From: Ramazzottius varieornatus
Taxonomy: Eukaryota; Tardigrada; Eutardigrada; Parachela; Ramazzottiidae
DNA length: 64,000 bases
Assembly (NCBI GenBank): GCA_001949185.1
Contig: BDGG01000002.1
Span: forward strand, 899,481 to 963,480
Reading direction: 5' to 3'
Numbering within the stretch: position 1 is the first letter of the stretch; the number at the start of each line of letters is the position of its first letter. Below, piece after piece: positions 48,601-60,587 of this stretch. Position numbers and translations under genes: made by a program. Below the pieces are notes generated by a model. That model was not told the DNA's origin. It did not search any database and worked only from the letters and a program-made list of their open reading frames with translations.

Positions 48601-51600
48601 TGGAGTGCGAGCCAGGCTGCAGCTGGGAATAAGTCGTTAAGGAACTCAAGCCAGCAGCTGCATAGTCTGAATCATCTGATACTTGCGCCTAATTACAGGT
48701 TGCGTAATCCCGAATCATCCGCTTCATTATATTTTTCATAAACAGCGAATCTTATCCCACACGGCGGCAAACTGCCTTCACAATGCCCACCGGTACAAAG
48801 ATCCCGCCGGTATCGTAAACGTATGTTCAAATTAGCAAGCCGAACAACCATCGCCATCGCCATCGCCAAGCGCAGCTGTTTCCGAGCAGACTGACATCCC
48901 TTTCCGGTCATCCGTGCAGCCTGGGTTGAACGCGACGTCAGCCGAGTGTTTCTTGCATACGCAAATGGAGGCGGAAACCATGCATATGAGTTTGTCTATC
49001 AACGGTAACAAAATTGCCCATTGAGCCAACAAAATGTCTCAATGGACACTAACTTAATATGGCTGATCTCACTCAGAAGCTTCCACTACTGAGCTGACAG
49101 GTGAATAAATAAACTGCAGCGCCTAGCGCCTGTGTTGCCATCTGTCCGAGTACCTGCTTTATCCTCGAACTGTGAACAGGTAGGGCCCCTCTGTCCGCAG
49201 GTTTCCCTGCACTTGTAAACAAAGTCTACTCGTTGTGTAAAAGCCCTGATCTGAATTCAGATTATAAAAACTTGGATGCAAGTGCAAGAACAGAAACGAC
49301 ATCCGAGAAGATCAAGACTTTTCGGATAGCTGATAGCGACCATCGGCGCTGTCCCACAGCTCACCAAAGGGGCTAAAAAGCGCTAGTAAGGTACTACCTC
49401 GCACGGGTCTCCAAAGGAACATGATGCTTTTAACTAAGAATTTGTGGTGGGAATTCGTCTCCGCGTCATGCCCAAGATACGGTGTCTGCACGAATATGTC
49501 GTCACATGTAGTGACCATGGAACACCGGACGTGAAAGACCGGACCTACCCGTGCAGTGACTACGTCTTTTGATATTATAGTAGCACTGTTGTGGGTTTTG
49601 CGGTCAAAGTCAAGTAGCGGATATGTGTACATTCTTGCTGTCTGTCGGAAGCGCCACTTGGCTAGAGCGTGTTGAGGAAGCGACTTCGGTGTGAACCACT
49701 GTTGCACATCATGTTTGCACAGTTAATGGCGGAAGCCGTAATGTGTTGACCACACCACCACATCACTTAGGTCGCGCTCCAACTGTCTACTTGCAGCGCA
49801 GATACTTACCGTGTATTATCCGCTAGACTGTACACGATTGCACGAGACGACACCAGGCAATCATTTTACAGAAAATATGCACATACTAAGCATTCTGAAT
49901 TCACTCAAAGCTTTCATTTGCAGAGACCACGAAAACCACGAAAGCCACGGCGTCACTCATCCAATTTCAATTCGGAATCCAATTGTACTTTTTTCTACGA
50001 AGTTGGCTCATAGGGCTGTGCAGGGAGGGTATCAACATACTCAAGAACTTCGAACAGAAAACACGCAGAAAAAAGGCGGAACAATATGGTTGTGACGGCC
50101 GTGCCCAGCACAGACCTGTTCGCGATTCCGATGAAAATATGGTGAAGAATGGGCGAAATGAGCTTAGTGAGAATATTCTGGTTCGGACCTATTTGGAATA
50201 TCGAATCGGAGACTTCCTGCTCGAAGATTGACAATGCGTGAGAAGCAATTAATTGCATCAATGACGTAAGGCAGCACCATATGTCCCGACCGATCAAATG
50301 GGTATGTAGCGCGGTCGTGTTACTTTCGTTCCATTCAAATGATCAAAGTAGGCTAGTCCGCCTCGAATCTCGATCAAGCTAGGCAGCTTATGAGAACGGA
50401 ACGGTGTGAGCATATGCTGTTAATTATTCTCAATGGGCATTGAGGAATGCTGACAGTGGCGGGAAGAGAGGAAAGGAAATGGAGCTGTTGCTTCTGTTCC
50501 GATCTGTTAATTTCTACCCTTAACTAGACAGGTCCAAGAGTATTGACAGAAGGACGGGTGTGGTCATCGTCCACTTTAGCCTTTCCCTTCAATGAAATAG
50601 TTTCGCCGGACGAGAATTTCCGGTCCTGTGATGAGACGCAGAATGTAGACAGACAGGGCAACATGGACCGAATATGAATGAATGAACGAATGAATGAGAG
50701 ACAGCGCAGTCGCATCATAAGTGTCCATTTCGGACTTTTACACACCCGCATAAATTTCAGAAATTCATTCAGTGATCAAATATGAATGAAATTTTTGGCC
50801 CAGTATGACGGCTTGCCAGAAATATGTGTTTGCCGACACATCATGTCATGGCATCAACTGGAAAGCAGAAGGTCTGACTGGGATGACCAGTTCCGCCACC
50901 ATGTGCAATTTTATGGCTCTATTATGTGTTGTAGCTAGCTGACCGGTTCTGCTTCATTCATCAGTCTGGAAAAACACGCTGGGTGCGGCCCTCGCTCACA
51001 TTCTGCCGCACCATAGAATCCATATCTCCCTCATCATGACCGATGATGGCGATGGTGATTACGATGATGCGCGACTGGTCAAACCTTGAAATCGAACTTG
51101 ACTCGATGTGTCATTCTCCATCCAAACATTCAACAGTCTTGCGCATGGAACGGTTCATCGGCACTTTAGTTTTCTTGCCGTTTCCTTGCCGCAAAGCTAT
51201 CCTGCAAAAAATATTCCAAGAAACACAAGGCAAAGTTGACAAAAAACGACTCTGAGAGGAAGGAAGGAATGAAGAATTCCCACAAACTCGGCGTTGTAAT
51301 ACTCGTACCGAGGTGTACGCCCAGTTTTTGGCGTTGGCAAAACGATAAAACCCAGAAGTTCATCATCCGATTCGTCATCATTGCCCCTCCGTTGACAGGA
51401 AAGCCGAGACCTCATTGAACCCGTGGAAAACTTGCGCTTGAAAAGCGTAGCGCAACAGACAGCGGACAATTTTAGAGTACATTAGAACAACGTTAGACTT
51501 GAATCAAGTCCGATTGGTTGATTTGGAAGTGGCAGTAACACGTGCTGTATCGATGGTCTTCCGGTGTATGGGTGCTGTTTGGCGTTAGGATACGAAGAAG

Positions 51601-52054
51601 GAAGTGAGAGGAGGCTTTTTATCAATGGGAAAGTCAATGAAGAATGAAGAATGACCGACCTACCATAAGGCGGATCCATTGCTATCCCTGGCCTACTCGA
51701 CTAGCCCTTCCCTCATTTCTGCTCGTTCCGCCTATGTACCCACCATGTACTGACTACTGATAACAACGAGCATGCGCTCACTTCAAACATTTCAATGCTG
51801 GCGTAAGCTAGCTAGCATGCCTACGAGAATATTATACTGCAGGTGAACTCTACACGTTATAGCAGCTGTTGATCGAGTCTCACATGATCATTGGAAAAAT
51901 ATTTGTGAGTAATAGCTTGGCCCGATTATGACTAGATAACGGTTGAACCGTTACTCAACGTGCTCCACTGTTGATAGTACGCTAGTTCTTCGAATGTTCC
52001 GTTGCATAGTTGGATTACGACATTGCTGCATATGCATGCTGGAATTCTGTGCTC
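45626..52054. other. gene-poor stretch, no gene seen
   Basis: About 6.4 kb with no supportable gene on either strand. A repeat fragment at about 47411-47559 has inverted GGGCCAGTAAAA words at its ends and resembles 19300-19370. Other open frames (47695-48015, minus 49312-49707, 51043-51255) show no domain or splice support. Confidence 0.4.
47411..47559. repeat. dispersed foldback fragment
   Basis: GGGCCAGTAAAACG at left and TTTTTACTGGCCCA at right are inverse words. The right part, TTCGTCTGGCCCAAACTTTT, resembles the stretch at 19340-19365. Confidence 0.45.
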
Positions 52055-55000
52055 ATGTCTCATCACCGTCATCATATGATCGTTCCCCATGCTTCGTCCA
52101 GTTTGTATCTTGACGAAGGGATCGTCTCGAATGAAGATCGTCGGAAGATGACATGTCGGAGTCCCAGTTCAGCTTCAGCCCGCTCGGTAGCTTCGTCCAA
52201 CAGCACATTTTCGTCCAACTCGACCCTTTCCTCCACCTCGAGCGGTAGTGCTGGCGCTGATTGGAATCTGTCCATCACCTCCAGGGAAATCTACAAAACG
52301 GGAAAGCTGACTTCGCTAACAGAGAAGAAAACTCACTTTTGGGTACGTGACACCTTTTTCCTTTTCTTCTCTAGTGGCGAGAAGAATACCAGGGTAAAGA
52401 TACCGTAGCAAAACGTTCTGAAGTATGTCGATGAAACAGTTGTCTGATGGAAAACTTTTTCATGGAAAAAAAGCCGGAAACTTTTTTATTTTAATTGTGC
52501 TCGGATAGCCATGGAATGTGGGCAGTTCTCGCTTGAGTATGAACCAACAGATGTGAGGCAAACTTTTTGGGGAAGAAATGTCCACCATATTTGAGAAACG
52601 ATTTTGTATGTAAAATACTTAATCTGCCTCGATCAAAAAGCCGCTGTGTTCGAGTAATGGTAGACACTGCACCACGCTTGGAGCGATTCGGCTATACCGA
52701 TACGAGCTCGCGATTTACAATATACCGTGAAAAGAGCCATGGTTTACAGTGTTGTTGTTTACATGTGTTGTTTTTTTCCAACGGCAACCCATACCGAAGG
52801 CTTGTCTGTGTATTTGCAGATGAATGAGCGTTATCAAGAGGAGACATTCTGGTGCGTCTTTTGCATCCACGACGAATGCTGGCCGTTTTTGGAGTTTTAT
52901 GACAGCCACCAGGCCAGTTTGACACACCAACCCCTGAAAGTGATCCCCCTGACGGCCTGCCAGCACATTAGCCCCAACATCAGCCTGGCTCCTCAGAACG
53001 GCCACACGTTCACCTTGACGCTACTCACGGAAGTCCATCAGTTCAGGGCCAAGGACAGCGCCGACATGCACGATTGGCTGGTCACGCTTCGCAACAAGCT
53101 ACACGACCTACAAGCCCTTGGGGTACGTCAACATGTCGAGCAAACATTGTCATGAGATCTAATGTCCTCACGCCTAATGGGTTTCCGGAAGCGTGTGGCT
53201 AGTTCCCAGCGGAGTCAAGTCTTTACATCTTTGAAATGATCCTGGCAATATGGGTGTTGTGCAGGCCAAAAATTCATACTTCTCGGTGTTCTTAGACAAT
53301 TCAACTTTGATAGGCCCGACAAACGAAAAGGCACAAAGCCGTCGGTGGAAGTGGCGCACTTCTGTAGCCAGTGAGACTGCAAACCCGCGCCACTGGGGAA
53401 AACACCCAAACTCGACCTGGTCGCTCGTCAAGTAGCGCACGCTTCCACGCGATAAAAACGAGAATCTGCGGCGCTTGTTTCTGACGATCTTGCGTGATTC
53501 GTTTGCCGGTGCTCTATGTGAAGTTGTGAACATTTTTAGCGCAGGAAAGCTAGCACAAACCAAATCTAGACAAAGGAAAAACTGGAAGAGGCTTTGCTAC
53601 GCATCAGTTACCTCATCTCACAACTGCAGGATCATTACGCATAAGGCTGTATGGTGTAACGGAGTCTTGACGTTTTTCGTTCGTTGCAGGACTTCTCCAA
53701 CGAGTACTCCCGGTGTCCTCTTTCCTCGAAATCTGACCGTCTGCTATCTCCTGACGGTTCTGCTCTTCTCGAAGTTCCTGTTGAGCCCACTGGATTAGTA
53801 GTGGAATTACCTCCTGCACGTTCCTTTTCCAAATCTCCGGTTCCTCCCAAGCCAGCCGCCAACCGCAAGGCATCTCCCACGTCCGGTTGTAAACGACCTT
53901 CGCCGCTCCCTGCACCTACCCATCTCTTGTTAGCGGCTTCCGCGATTGCTCCAATCTCACCCGGTTCCCTTCCGCTCAGTTCTCCACCCGCCTGTGAAGC
54001 GCCACCTCCGCCTTCCGACATGGCAGTCCCACCGCTTCCGCCCAAAGGACTCAAACCGAGCCGAGGACCCGCAGCTCCCTTACCTCAACCATCATCATCC
54101 ATCATCCAGGCCACCAAGCCCCCACGACCACCACGGCAGATTGACTTGTTGAAGCGCAATGAGCCGTGTGTTGGGGCGGGCGCAAGGACAAAAGAGGCAG
54201 GCGCTGACCTACAGCAGATGCAGCCCAGAGCCAAGGAGAAGTGTCAGCTGAAAGGAAGCACGGTCAAGCAGGAGCTTTTGATCTCTTTTGACGATGAGTC
54301 AGAACAAGAAGAGGGTGGGATGGACGTGTCCAGTTATGGTACACTCTTCCAAAGGAGAGACCAGCTGGTTCCTTCCACTCCTTCGGCCCTTCCCTCCAAC
54401 ATCAGAGTAAGTTTAAGAGTGGCCCACCTACTTTCAACGTTAAAGTGGCGCACGAACCCAGCCAATAACGTCGTAAATGTAAGCTACAATCACATGGACA
54501 AAAGGTCGTTTTTCCCAGCGGCGCACGCTTTTAGCTATTGAAGTGGCAAATGTGCCCCACTTTAGAAAACGACCTTGTCGAGTGTTTTGCTGAGGCTGAT
54601 TGAGATCCCGTAGAACCTAAACCTGGAGGATTCCGTTATTTACCCGTGTTTCAACTTTAGGAAACGAGATCCCAAGCTCCCTCGCCATCGCTTAGTGAGC
54701 GCAGCGTGACGTCGACGTCGTCGGAGCCCGGTATCAGTGGTACACGAGACCGACAACTCCCCACATTCCTATCCATTTCCACTCCGGCATCCTCCGCCGA
54801 GCGCTCCTTGACTTTGCGCCAGCAGCAAGTGGAGAAGCTGAAGCAAGAAATGCTCCAGCCGGAAGGAGTCAGAGTCCGCATCAAACGAACGGATTGCCTC
54901 GATGCGCTGGCGCTGGTCGACTGTTTCGGATGTGTTTGGTAAGAATGACTGGTTTCAACAGCCTTATCATCGTTGTAGTGTGACTGTTTGTTGATGAACG

Positions 55001-55990
55001 GCCAGATAAGGTGTTGATGGTAAATAGATGGCAGTTGGTGGCGCATTACCAATCAGGATGGGTGGGGTAAATAGGTGGGTCATGGTGATCAGCGCCAGAC
55101 GGACTGACCAACTGAGGCGTTATTAAAACGGGGCTACTCTTATGCACCATGAGACAGATACTGTATCACACGCGCCTCTTTAGTCCGGACGTGATGGGGA
55201 TTATCGCACCAGTGACTGCCGCACCTTCCACACCATATCATTTCCTCCTTAGAACATTAAACAACTCAGCGAGTCATTCAGCAAACACAGGCGAGAAAAA
55301 GTTCTGAGTAGAAAGATTTCACTTTTTCTCAGTTCAGAACTCAAGCGTAACGTGGTAGGTTTTTGGACAGACGTTTTGAGATGGGATTTTTCTTTTTGCA
55401 GGGTGGCGGGTTGGAAGCAAGACGAGCAGCCGCATTTCCACAGTCTGTTTCACCTCGGCGACCAGATTCATTCCGTCAATGGAATCTCCGTAGCCAAAGC
55501 GGCAGATGTGACACGCCTGTTGCGGGATATTTGTGACCGGCAACACGCTGTTCTTGGCATCCACAGAGTTCCTCGGGCGCAGGTCCTGGTGATTACCCGG
55601 CAATTCGATGGACAGGACCTGGGCCTCAGCCGAGAAGGCAAGAGCGCTGACATCCGGCAGGTCGTGTCCGACGGTTTGGCCGCTCAGCATGGCCTACCCA
55701 CCAAAGCGCTTTCTTGCGATGGCGGAACCCTGTGCAATTGGGTCCTGACTGAAATCAACCATCGACCACTGAACTGGTTCTTCAAAGACAACGAGGTAAG
55801 GAACCGTCACTATTCGAATCCATACACCGTTGTAGCGCCCTTGTATCGTCCTGGTACCTTGCAGATCGACGACCGCCTGCAAGCAGTGGGCAAAGAGATT
55901 TCCATCCTGGTGCAACCTTCAGATCTGGTCAATGCTATCAAAAAGCAGCTTCGCTTGTTACGTAACCACAAAGACTTTATCGTCCAATGA
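52055..55990 (+). CDS. PH-domain, proline-rich, PDZ-domain adaptor
   Basis: Exons 52055-52342, 52820-53122, 53690-54406, 54661-54938, 55402-55795 and 55865-55990, phases consistent, about 701 residues. A Ser-rich N-terminus leads into a PH domain split by intron 1: GKLTSLTEKKTHFW joined to a strand-rich core (TFWCVFCIHDECWPFLEFYD) and closing helix DMHDWLVTLRNKL. A proline-rich linker follows (PPSDMAVPPLPPKG, KPPRPPRQ) with possible SH3-binding motifs. Then come a PDZ-like domain (FHSLFHLGDQIHSVNGISV) and a second PDZ-like region (ADIRQVV, WVLTEINHRPL, ISILVQPSDLV). The C-terminus ends KDFIVQ. It is likely a membrane-associated scaffold. The family is not named from memory. The ATG at 52055 is the first in-frame Met; an upstream exon is possible. 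The 69-base last intron is itself open, so read-through would also be in frame. Confidence 0.78.
53571..53639 (+). CDS. possible skipped coiled-coil exon of the PH-PDZ gene
   Basis: After AAATCTAG, the sequence reads TKEKLEEALLRISYLISQLQ in phase 0, a good amphipathic helix. It follows the PH domain closing helix in the order expected for a coiled coil. There is no GT donor: the frame meets TAA soon after, and only a weak GC site (TAC|GCATAAG, 53640) would splice it. It is either an exon with a GC-AG intron or a dead exon. Confidence 0.35.
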
Positions 55991-56122
55991 GTGTTATTGT
56001 CTATCGATTTATCCTTTTCTTCAGCCAAAGTGGTCCTCCTTTCTGTGATGAGCTTTTACAATACTATAACTTATTGCCTGACATTACATTGCTTTGGATA
56101 ACTCTTCGGCTCTGACAGCCGA

Positions 56123-56128
56123 AATAAA
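56123..56128 (+). terminator. poly(A) signal of PH-PDZ gene
   Basis: AATAAA 133 bases after the stop codon at 55990, just before the tail of the convergent minus-strand gene. Confidence 0.5.
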
Positions 56129-56205
56129 CATGGTGCAGAATGCTTTTAACTTAATTTTTTGTCATTGAATCACCTTGGAAACTGTGAATCCTGTCAGCCT
56201 TGGCG

Positions 56206-58596
56206 TCAGGACCACAAGGAGCATCTGGAGAGGGATCTCAAAGACTGTTGAACCACACCAAAGTCTTCAAGATTAGTGGTGGACCGAAGACATTCTAAAC
56301 AGGAACTGAGGATAAACAATCCATGCGATTTCAGAACGTCATCCTTCACGCCTCCGTCGTACCAGCAGTACACCTCATATTCCGTTCGACGATCCCACCT
56401 CAACTGTCTCGCATGTCCCGCCAGGAACAACGAGCCGAAAAGCCTAAACGATGTTCTGTAGCCGTCAGCAGTGCACCTCATTGTGTCGCAATGCGATCCC
56501 ATCTGCTGCATTTCCCCCATCGCTTCCAGATCTCTGATCAGATCTACACCAAAATGCGTATTTGTTCTTGAAAATTCCAGAGACCATCGAACTTTGGTTT
56601 CCACGTCTTTCGACACGAATATAACGAACTGCAGGCAAGGCAATGTGGGGAATGTAGAAGTCGTCGACAGTGGTGCCTGGCATTTGACAGCCAGAAAACC
56701 GATGATGTCCATCAAGCCCTTTTGTACAGTCTCGCGCCCGCGGTTCAGGGCAGCCACCGTGCTGGTCCATTTGATTGGGTCATGAGAGAAGTCCGCTTGA
56801 CGGAAGTGGAGAAGAACCTGCTGGCATATGGCTTTCGCTTCCATCAGTGATTGATTCACTTTGATTGATGCGCCATTACGATTAGAATGAAGCCGTCTCG
56901 AGGTAGCGCTCGGTGTCGTTGACCACAGGTCGTCCAAGATCCCTCGCTCGAAGTCCTCTAGAATTCTAGAGACTTTTGCGCCAAGTTTCCGCGGCAGCTG
57001 GAGAGGCAAGAAACATGGTTAAAATTCGAACTTTGATCTCGCCGTCAGCTTGAGAGGACACTTCGTTGGATACCTTTCGCAGTTCGTTGGATCCCGATAT
57101 CCTTTGCAACACATCACCTAGCCCAGTATACGTTTCTCTCAATGGACAGGCTTGTTTAACACCGCTCATTCGGACCGACTCCCTGTCCTCTTGGATCTGA
57201 TCCAGCAGTTGAAGTGCGTCGTACACGAACGGCACCAGCGCTGTGCTCGATGGCTGAGAGGATGGAATTCATCAAAATCTGTTCGCCACCGTGGAATCTT
57301 TACAGCGCAAGAATAGGTTTACCTTACTAAGGAACAGCAGACGAAAGTCGGCAGCCGGCTGGACCACGTAGACCTTGTGTGGTTTGATGCCGCCATCCTG
57401 ATGTCGAAGGAAAACGACCACATGCGCGATAGATGGCGTTGGAGACAGCGAAGGGAGCAGTGGTTCCATGTCCAGATCGGTTAGCAGAGAGATCGATGAC
57501 GAGTTATATTCATACCCCGCTAGGCTTCCGCTGGTCGATGTGGCCAGACTATCGGGACCGGTCTGAATATTCATGTTCTTGAGCGAAACGATAGGAAGAT
57601 AGCCAATCTCTATGATTTTATCCTCGATTCATACCTGGCTGCTGTGAGTGGAGCAGGTTCGACCGGAAGATTCAGACAGGATCTCGCAGCAATGTGCAAG
57701 GATGGAAAGTAGACGAATATCTTCGGGACAGATCAATGACGATACAGTTCTGTAAGAAAATACCCAAATTTAATTGCATCTTTCCTAATTCGTGTACATG
57801 AGCTCTCGTTAAGTTATGATATCTTGCCTAGTGTACACAATGACCGGTTTCCATCCGTTCGCCATGATTATTCTCTCCATGGTGTACTTCATGGCCGCGA
57901 GACCGCAGACCTTTTTGAGGAGTGCGGACAGCTGACGCGAGATGTCTTCTGGAATAAGCAGTTCTTGTTCGGCCTACAGAAACCCAAAGTCGGATTTTTT
58001 CTATCTTGTCTCGACCCAGATTGACCGAGATCGAAACTGTGCGTACTTCCAAGACGCAGCTCGGCTCCTCGAAACACCGTCTTGCCAGTTGGCGGAAACC
58101 TCTGCGCAAGAGTGCTGTCCAGTACTCATCGATGGTCTCGAAAGAACCACTGGTCATCACCCCGATGCATAAACGGAAGAATCGTTTGATTAAATTCATC
58201 AACCTTTGCATTCCGATCGAGCTGTGTTGGCAAAGAAGGATATACGTGACGTCAGCTACCTGTATACAATGAAAAGCGGTCTTCGCATCCTTGGTTGCAA
58301 ATCAGAAGGAACTTTAGGCACTCAGATTTTTCACCCACCTTTGCAATCGAGATTCTCATGGAAGACTCACCGCCCATCTCAGTCAAACCACCGTTACCCA
58401 CTTCCAACTTGATTACCATTTGCGACGCTAGTAAAGGTGAAAAGTAATGCAAGATATGGCTTGAGGCCGAGCCACTGTACTTCCCATCCTGAGATTGGAA
58501 AGCTCCTTCCGCGTCGCAGATTAGATTCCATAACTCGTCATCGCATTCATGAAACACAAGCTCCCGTAAATTCAAGAAGGCAAAAAGGCCCAGCAT
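56206..58596 (-). CDS. HPS1: HPS1-like protein (BLOC-3 subunit)
   Basis: Seven exons on the minus strand: 58596-58339, 58259-58047, 57973-57837, 57749-57635, 57577-57323, 57253-57074 and 56997-56206. Together they give 649 residues (human HPS1 is about 700). The order of blocks matches HPS1 as recalled: a longin-like start MLGLFAFLNLRELVFHECDD, ILHYFSPLLASQMVIKLEV, then LIKRFFRLCIGVMT, EDISRQLSALLKKV, the CPEDIRLLSILAHCCEIL stretch, the acidic Ser-rich middle, VYVVQPAADFRLLFLSKPSS followed by VYDALQLLDQIQED, and a LPRKLGAKVSRILEDF start of the C-terminal longin-like part. With HPS4 it forms BLOC-3, a Rab32/38 exchange factor for lysosome-related organelles. Orthology rests on remembered similarity; another longin protein (Mon1/Ccz1 group) is the alternative. 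Two donors are uncertain (58047 against 58026; 57837). Confidence 0.62.
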
Positions 58597-59043
58597 ATTG
58601 TGAGACCATCTTGGCACCTGGAAAACCGCTCAGCACGCGTGAGAAGGTTTTAAAGCTCGCGTGAGAATCTTTGAAATTACTGCCAACGAACAGTATGGAC
58701 TAATTCCTCTCTTCCAACAATGTGTCGGGATGATTTCAACCAACTGATAGTGTAGTGCTGAACGGAATGACCTCACTGATTCCGAGTAAATCGTGGGCGA
58801 AGGATAAGATTACAAAGGTATGCAAGCTCCGATGTGAGGGTAGTTCAGTTCGTTGGATTAGAATGCTGATAAGTATGAGCATTGCGCCACCGCTGTCGCG
58901 GTGCTAATCTGTCTTGATATGGCAATGTCATGGTCCGATACATGACCTACGGGGAATGTTTATCAACTTGACCATACTTTACGAGTTCAATGCTTTGATA
59001 ATTAGACCACGCAGATTTCGAAATTTGTTTGAAGCTCTTCGTG
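58597..59043. other. spacer between HPS1-like and clarin-like genes
   Basis: Both neighbours are on the minus strand, so this should hold the HPS1-like promoter and the clarin-like 3' untranslated region. No motif was convincing. Confidence 0.4.
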
Positions 59044-60587
59044 TCAATACATAAACATATTTTCGTTATGAGCTGGCACAATGTTTTTGACTGTGGCTCG
59101 TCGCATCGTCAGGTCTTTGACGGTCAGAAGGATGATGTTGGTGGCGTATAGTAGCAGTGCTACTAAACAGAGCCAGAAAGAGTAACCAAGCTCGGTCAGA
59201 CCGCAGGTGCTGAACTTGGGGATGGGATAAAGCAGTTCCGCCGGCAGGACATTGTACTGGAACGTCGAGTAGTATAATCCAATCCACATGAAAATGCACA
59301 ACAGCGAGCAAAAGACTACAAAAATAGACATGATTTAAGCATATTCTGAACCTAAAAATTGCCGGAAATACAAACATAAGAAGTGCCGGATGAGATAAGA
59401 CAAAGCTAACGAGAAGATTGGTAAACGAAACACGGGAAATCGTTATCACAGGGGGCGCATAATCTCATAGTAATTTGCCGGAAATATGCGCCACTTAAAA
59501 TGACGATATTGAACACTTTGTCAGCGGGCTCTCTTGTTGTCTTGTTGTTGCGCTCTGTTTCCAGCAGAATGTTATTCTTTTTCTTAGTTATTTTAATTTA
59601 TTTGATGAAGTTGATAGATGTGCATTTAGATCAGACTTACTTCCAATGCTATTCCACAGATAAATTCCCGCGATGCCGTTAATGACAGCGACCGGCGTGT
59701 ATGTTGTATTGAGCAAGCTGAAGATGGCGCTAACAATTCCGCAAACAATGGCGGCAGATACGAAGAAGACCGTGGCCGCCCACAACGAATAGTTGAACAT
59801 GTGAATATCCGACAGCACGGCATTTGGCTCTGTAACGAAAAGTCGCGTCACTTTTTTCCGTATACTCTATGATCTTGACGATTTCACTGCGGAGCTTGAC
59901 GAATGAACTACACCCCGATCCGTTTTGGATGGCGCACGTTCTGGTTGTTACCGGCCACAAGCGTGCGCCACTTGGGAACGAACTGGCCAATCCGTTTACA
60001 TCTCTCGTTTACCTTGGACGGATATTAGTCCGCACAGCTCCGTATAAGAAAGATCCCGATAAGTTCCCTCCCCGCTATCCGACACATTGTGAACCATGGA
60101 AGGCACGGACAGATGCAGTGAAGGGTTTTCCGGGTCCACGATCATGACATGAGCGCAATAAACATCGCAGACAGCTACGGACACAAAACATTCAAGTACA
60201 CTGAGAAACGAGCAAGAAAAAGACCTCTCGTCCCACTCGTCATTTCATTGTCATCGATCAGCACAATAAAGATGAGCAAACAACTTGAGGCTTACTTTGC
60301 AGCTCGGCTTGACGGTCTCCAAGGCCTCTGTTGTGCCGTACAAACCCATGGAACAAGCCAAAGTGAATGAGACCACCTGGACGATTGCGCAGGTAGACTT
60401 GCCTGGCGGCACGGGCTGTTTCGTTGTTCAGCGCTCCCCCGCGTTCTCCATCGGAGCTGAGATCTTTCAGCCGTGAAAAAATCCAATAATCAGTTCCCAC
60501 CGCAGCGGACAATAGCGCTACCGCTAAACAGCTGAGAACAAATGTCAGGAAAATGAAGAGACGGCGCTGCCGCTCGTTGTGATCCAT
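59044..60587 (-). CDS. clarin-like four-transmembrane protein
   Basis: Four exons on the minus strand: 60587-60296, 60174-60013, 59829-59641 and 59315-59044, all in phase 1, 304 residues (clarins are about 230). Segment 1 is FLTFVLSCLAVALLSAAVGT followed by DYWI, matching the clarin start (GTPLWI). The first extracellular loop has IHFGLFHGFVRHNRGLG, close to the clarin-1 YGLFHGEGVRQCGLG motif. Three more hydrophobic segments follow: SLWAATVFFVSAAIVCGIV, INGIAGIYLWNSIGIFCSLL and SFWLCLVALLLYATNIILL. Clarins are tetraspan proteins of the PMP22/claudin superfamily working in sensory-cell synapses and hair bundles. The extra length lies in the first loop. A TMEM or calcium-channel-gamma relative is the alternative. 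Confidence 0.7.

Noticed and set aside
56206-58664. Reading of the minus-strand gene as the Fuzzy planar-polarity longin protein
   Set aside because: The order of blocks and the C-terminal region fit HPS1 better from memory; kept as HPS1-like with moderate confidence.
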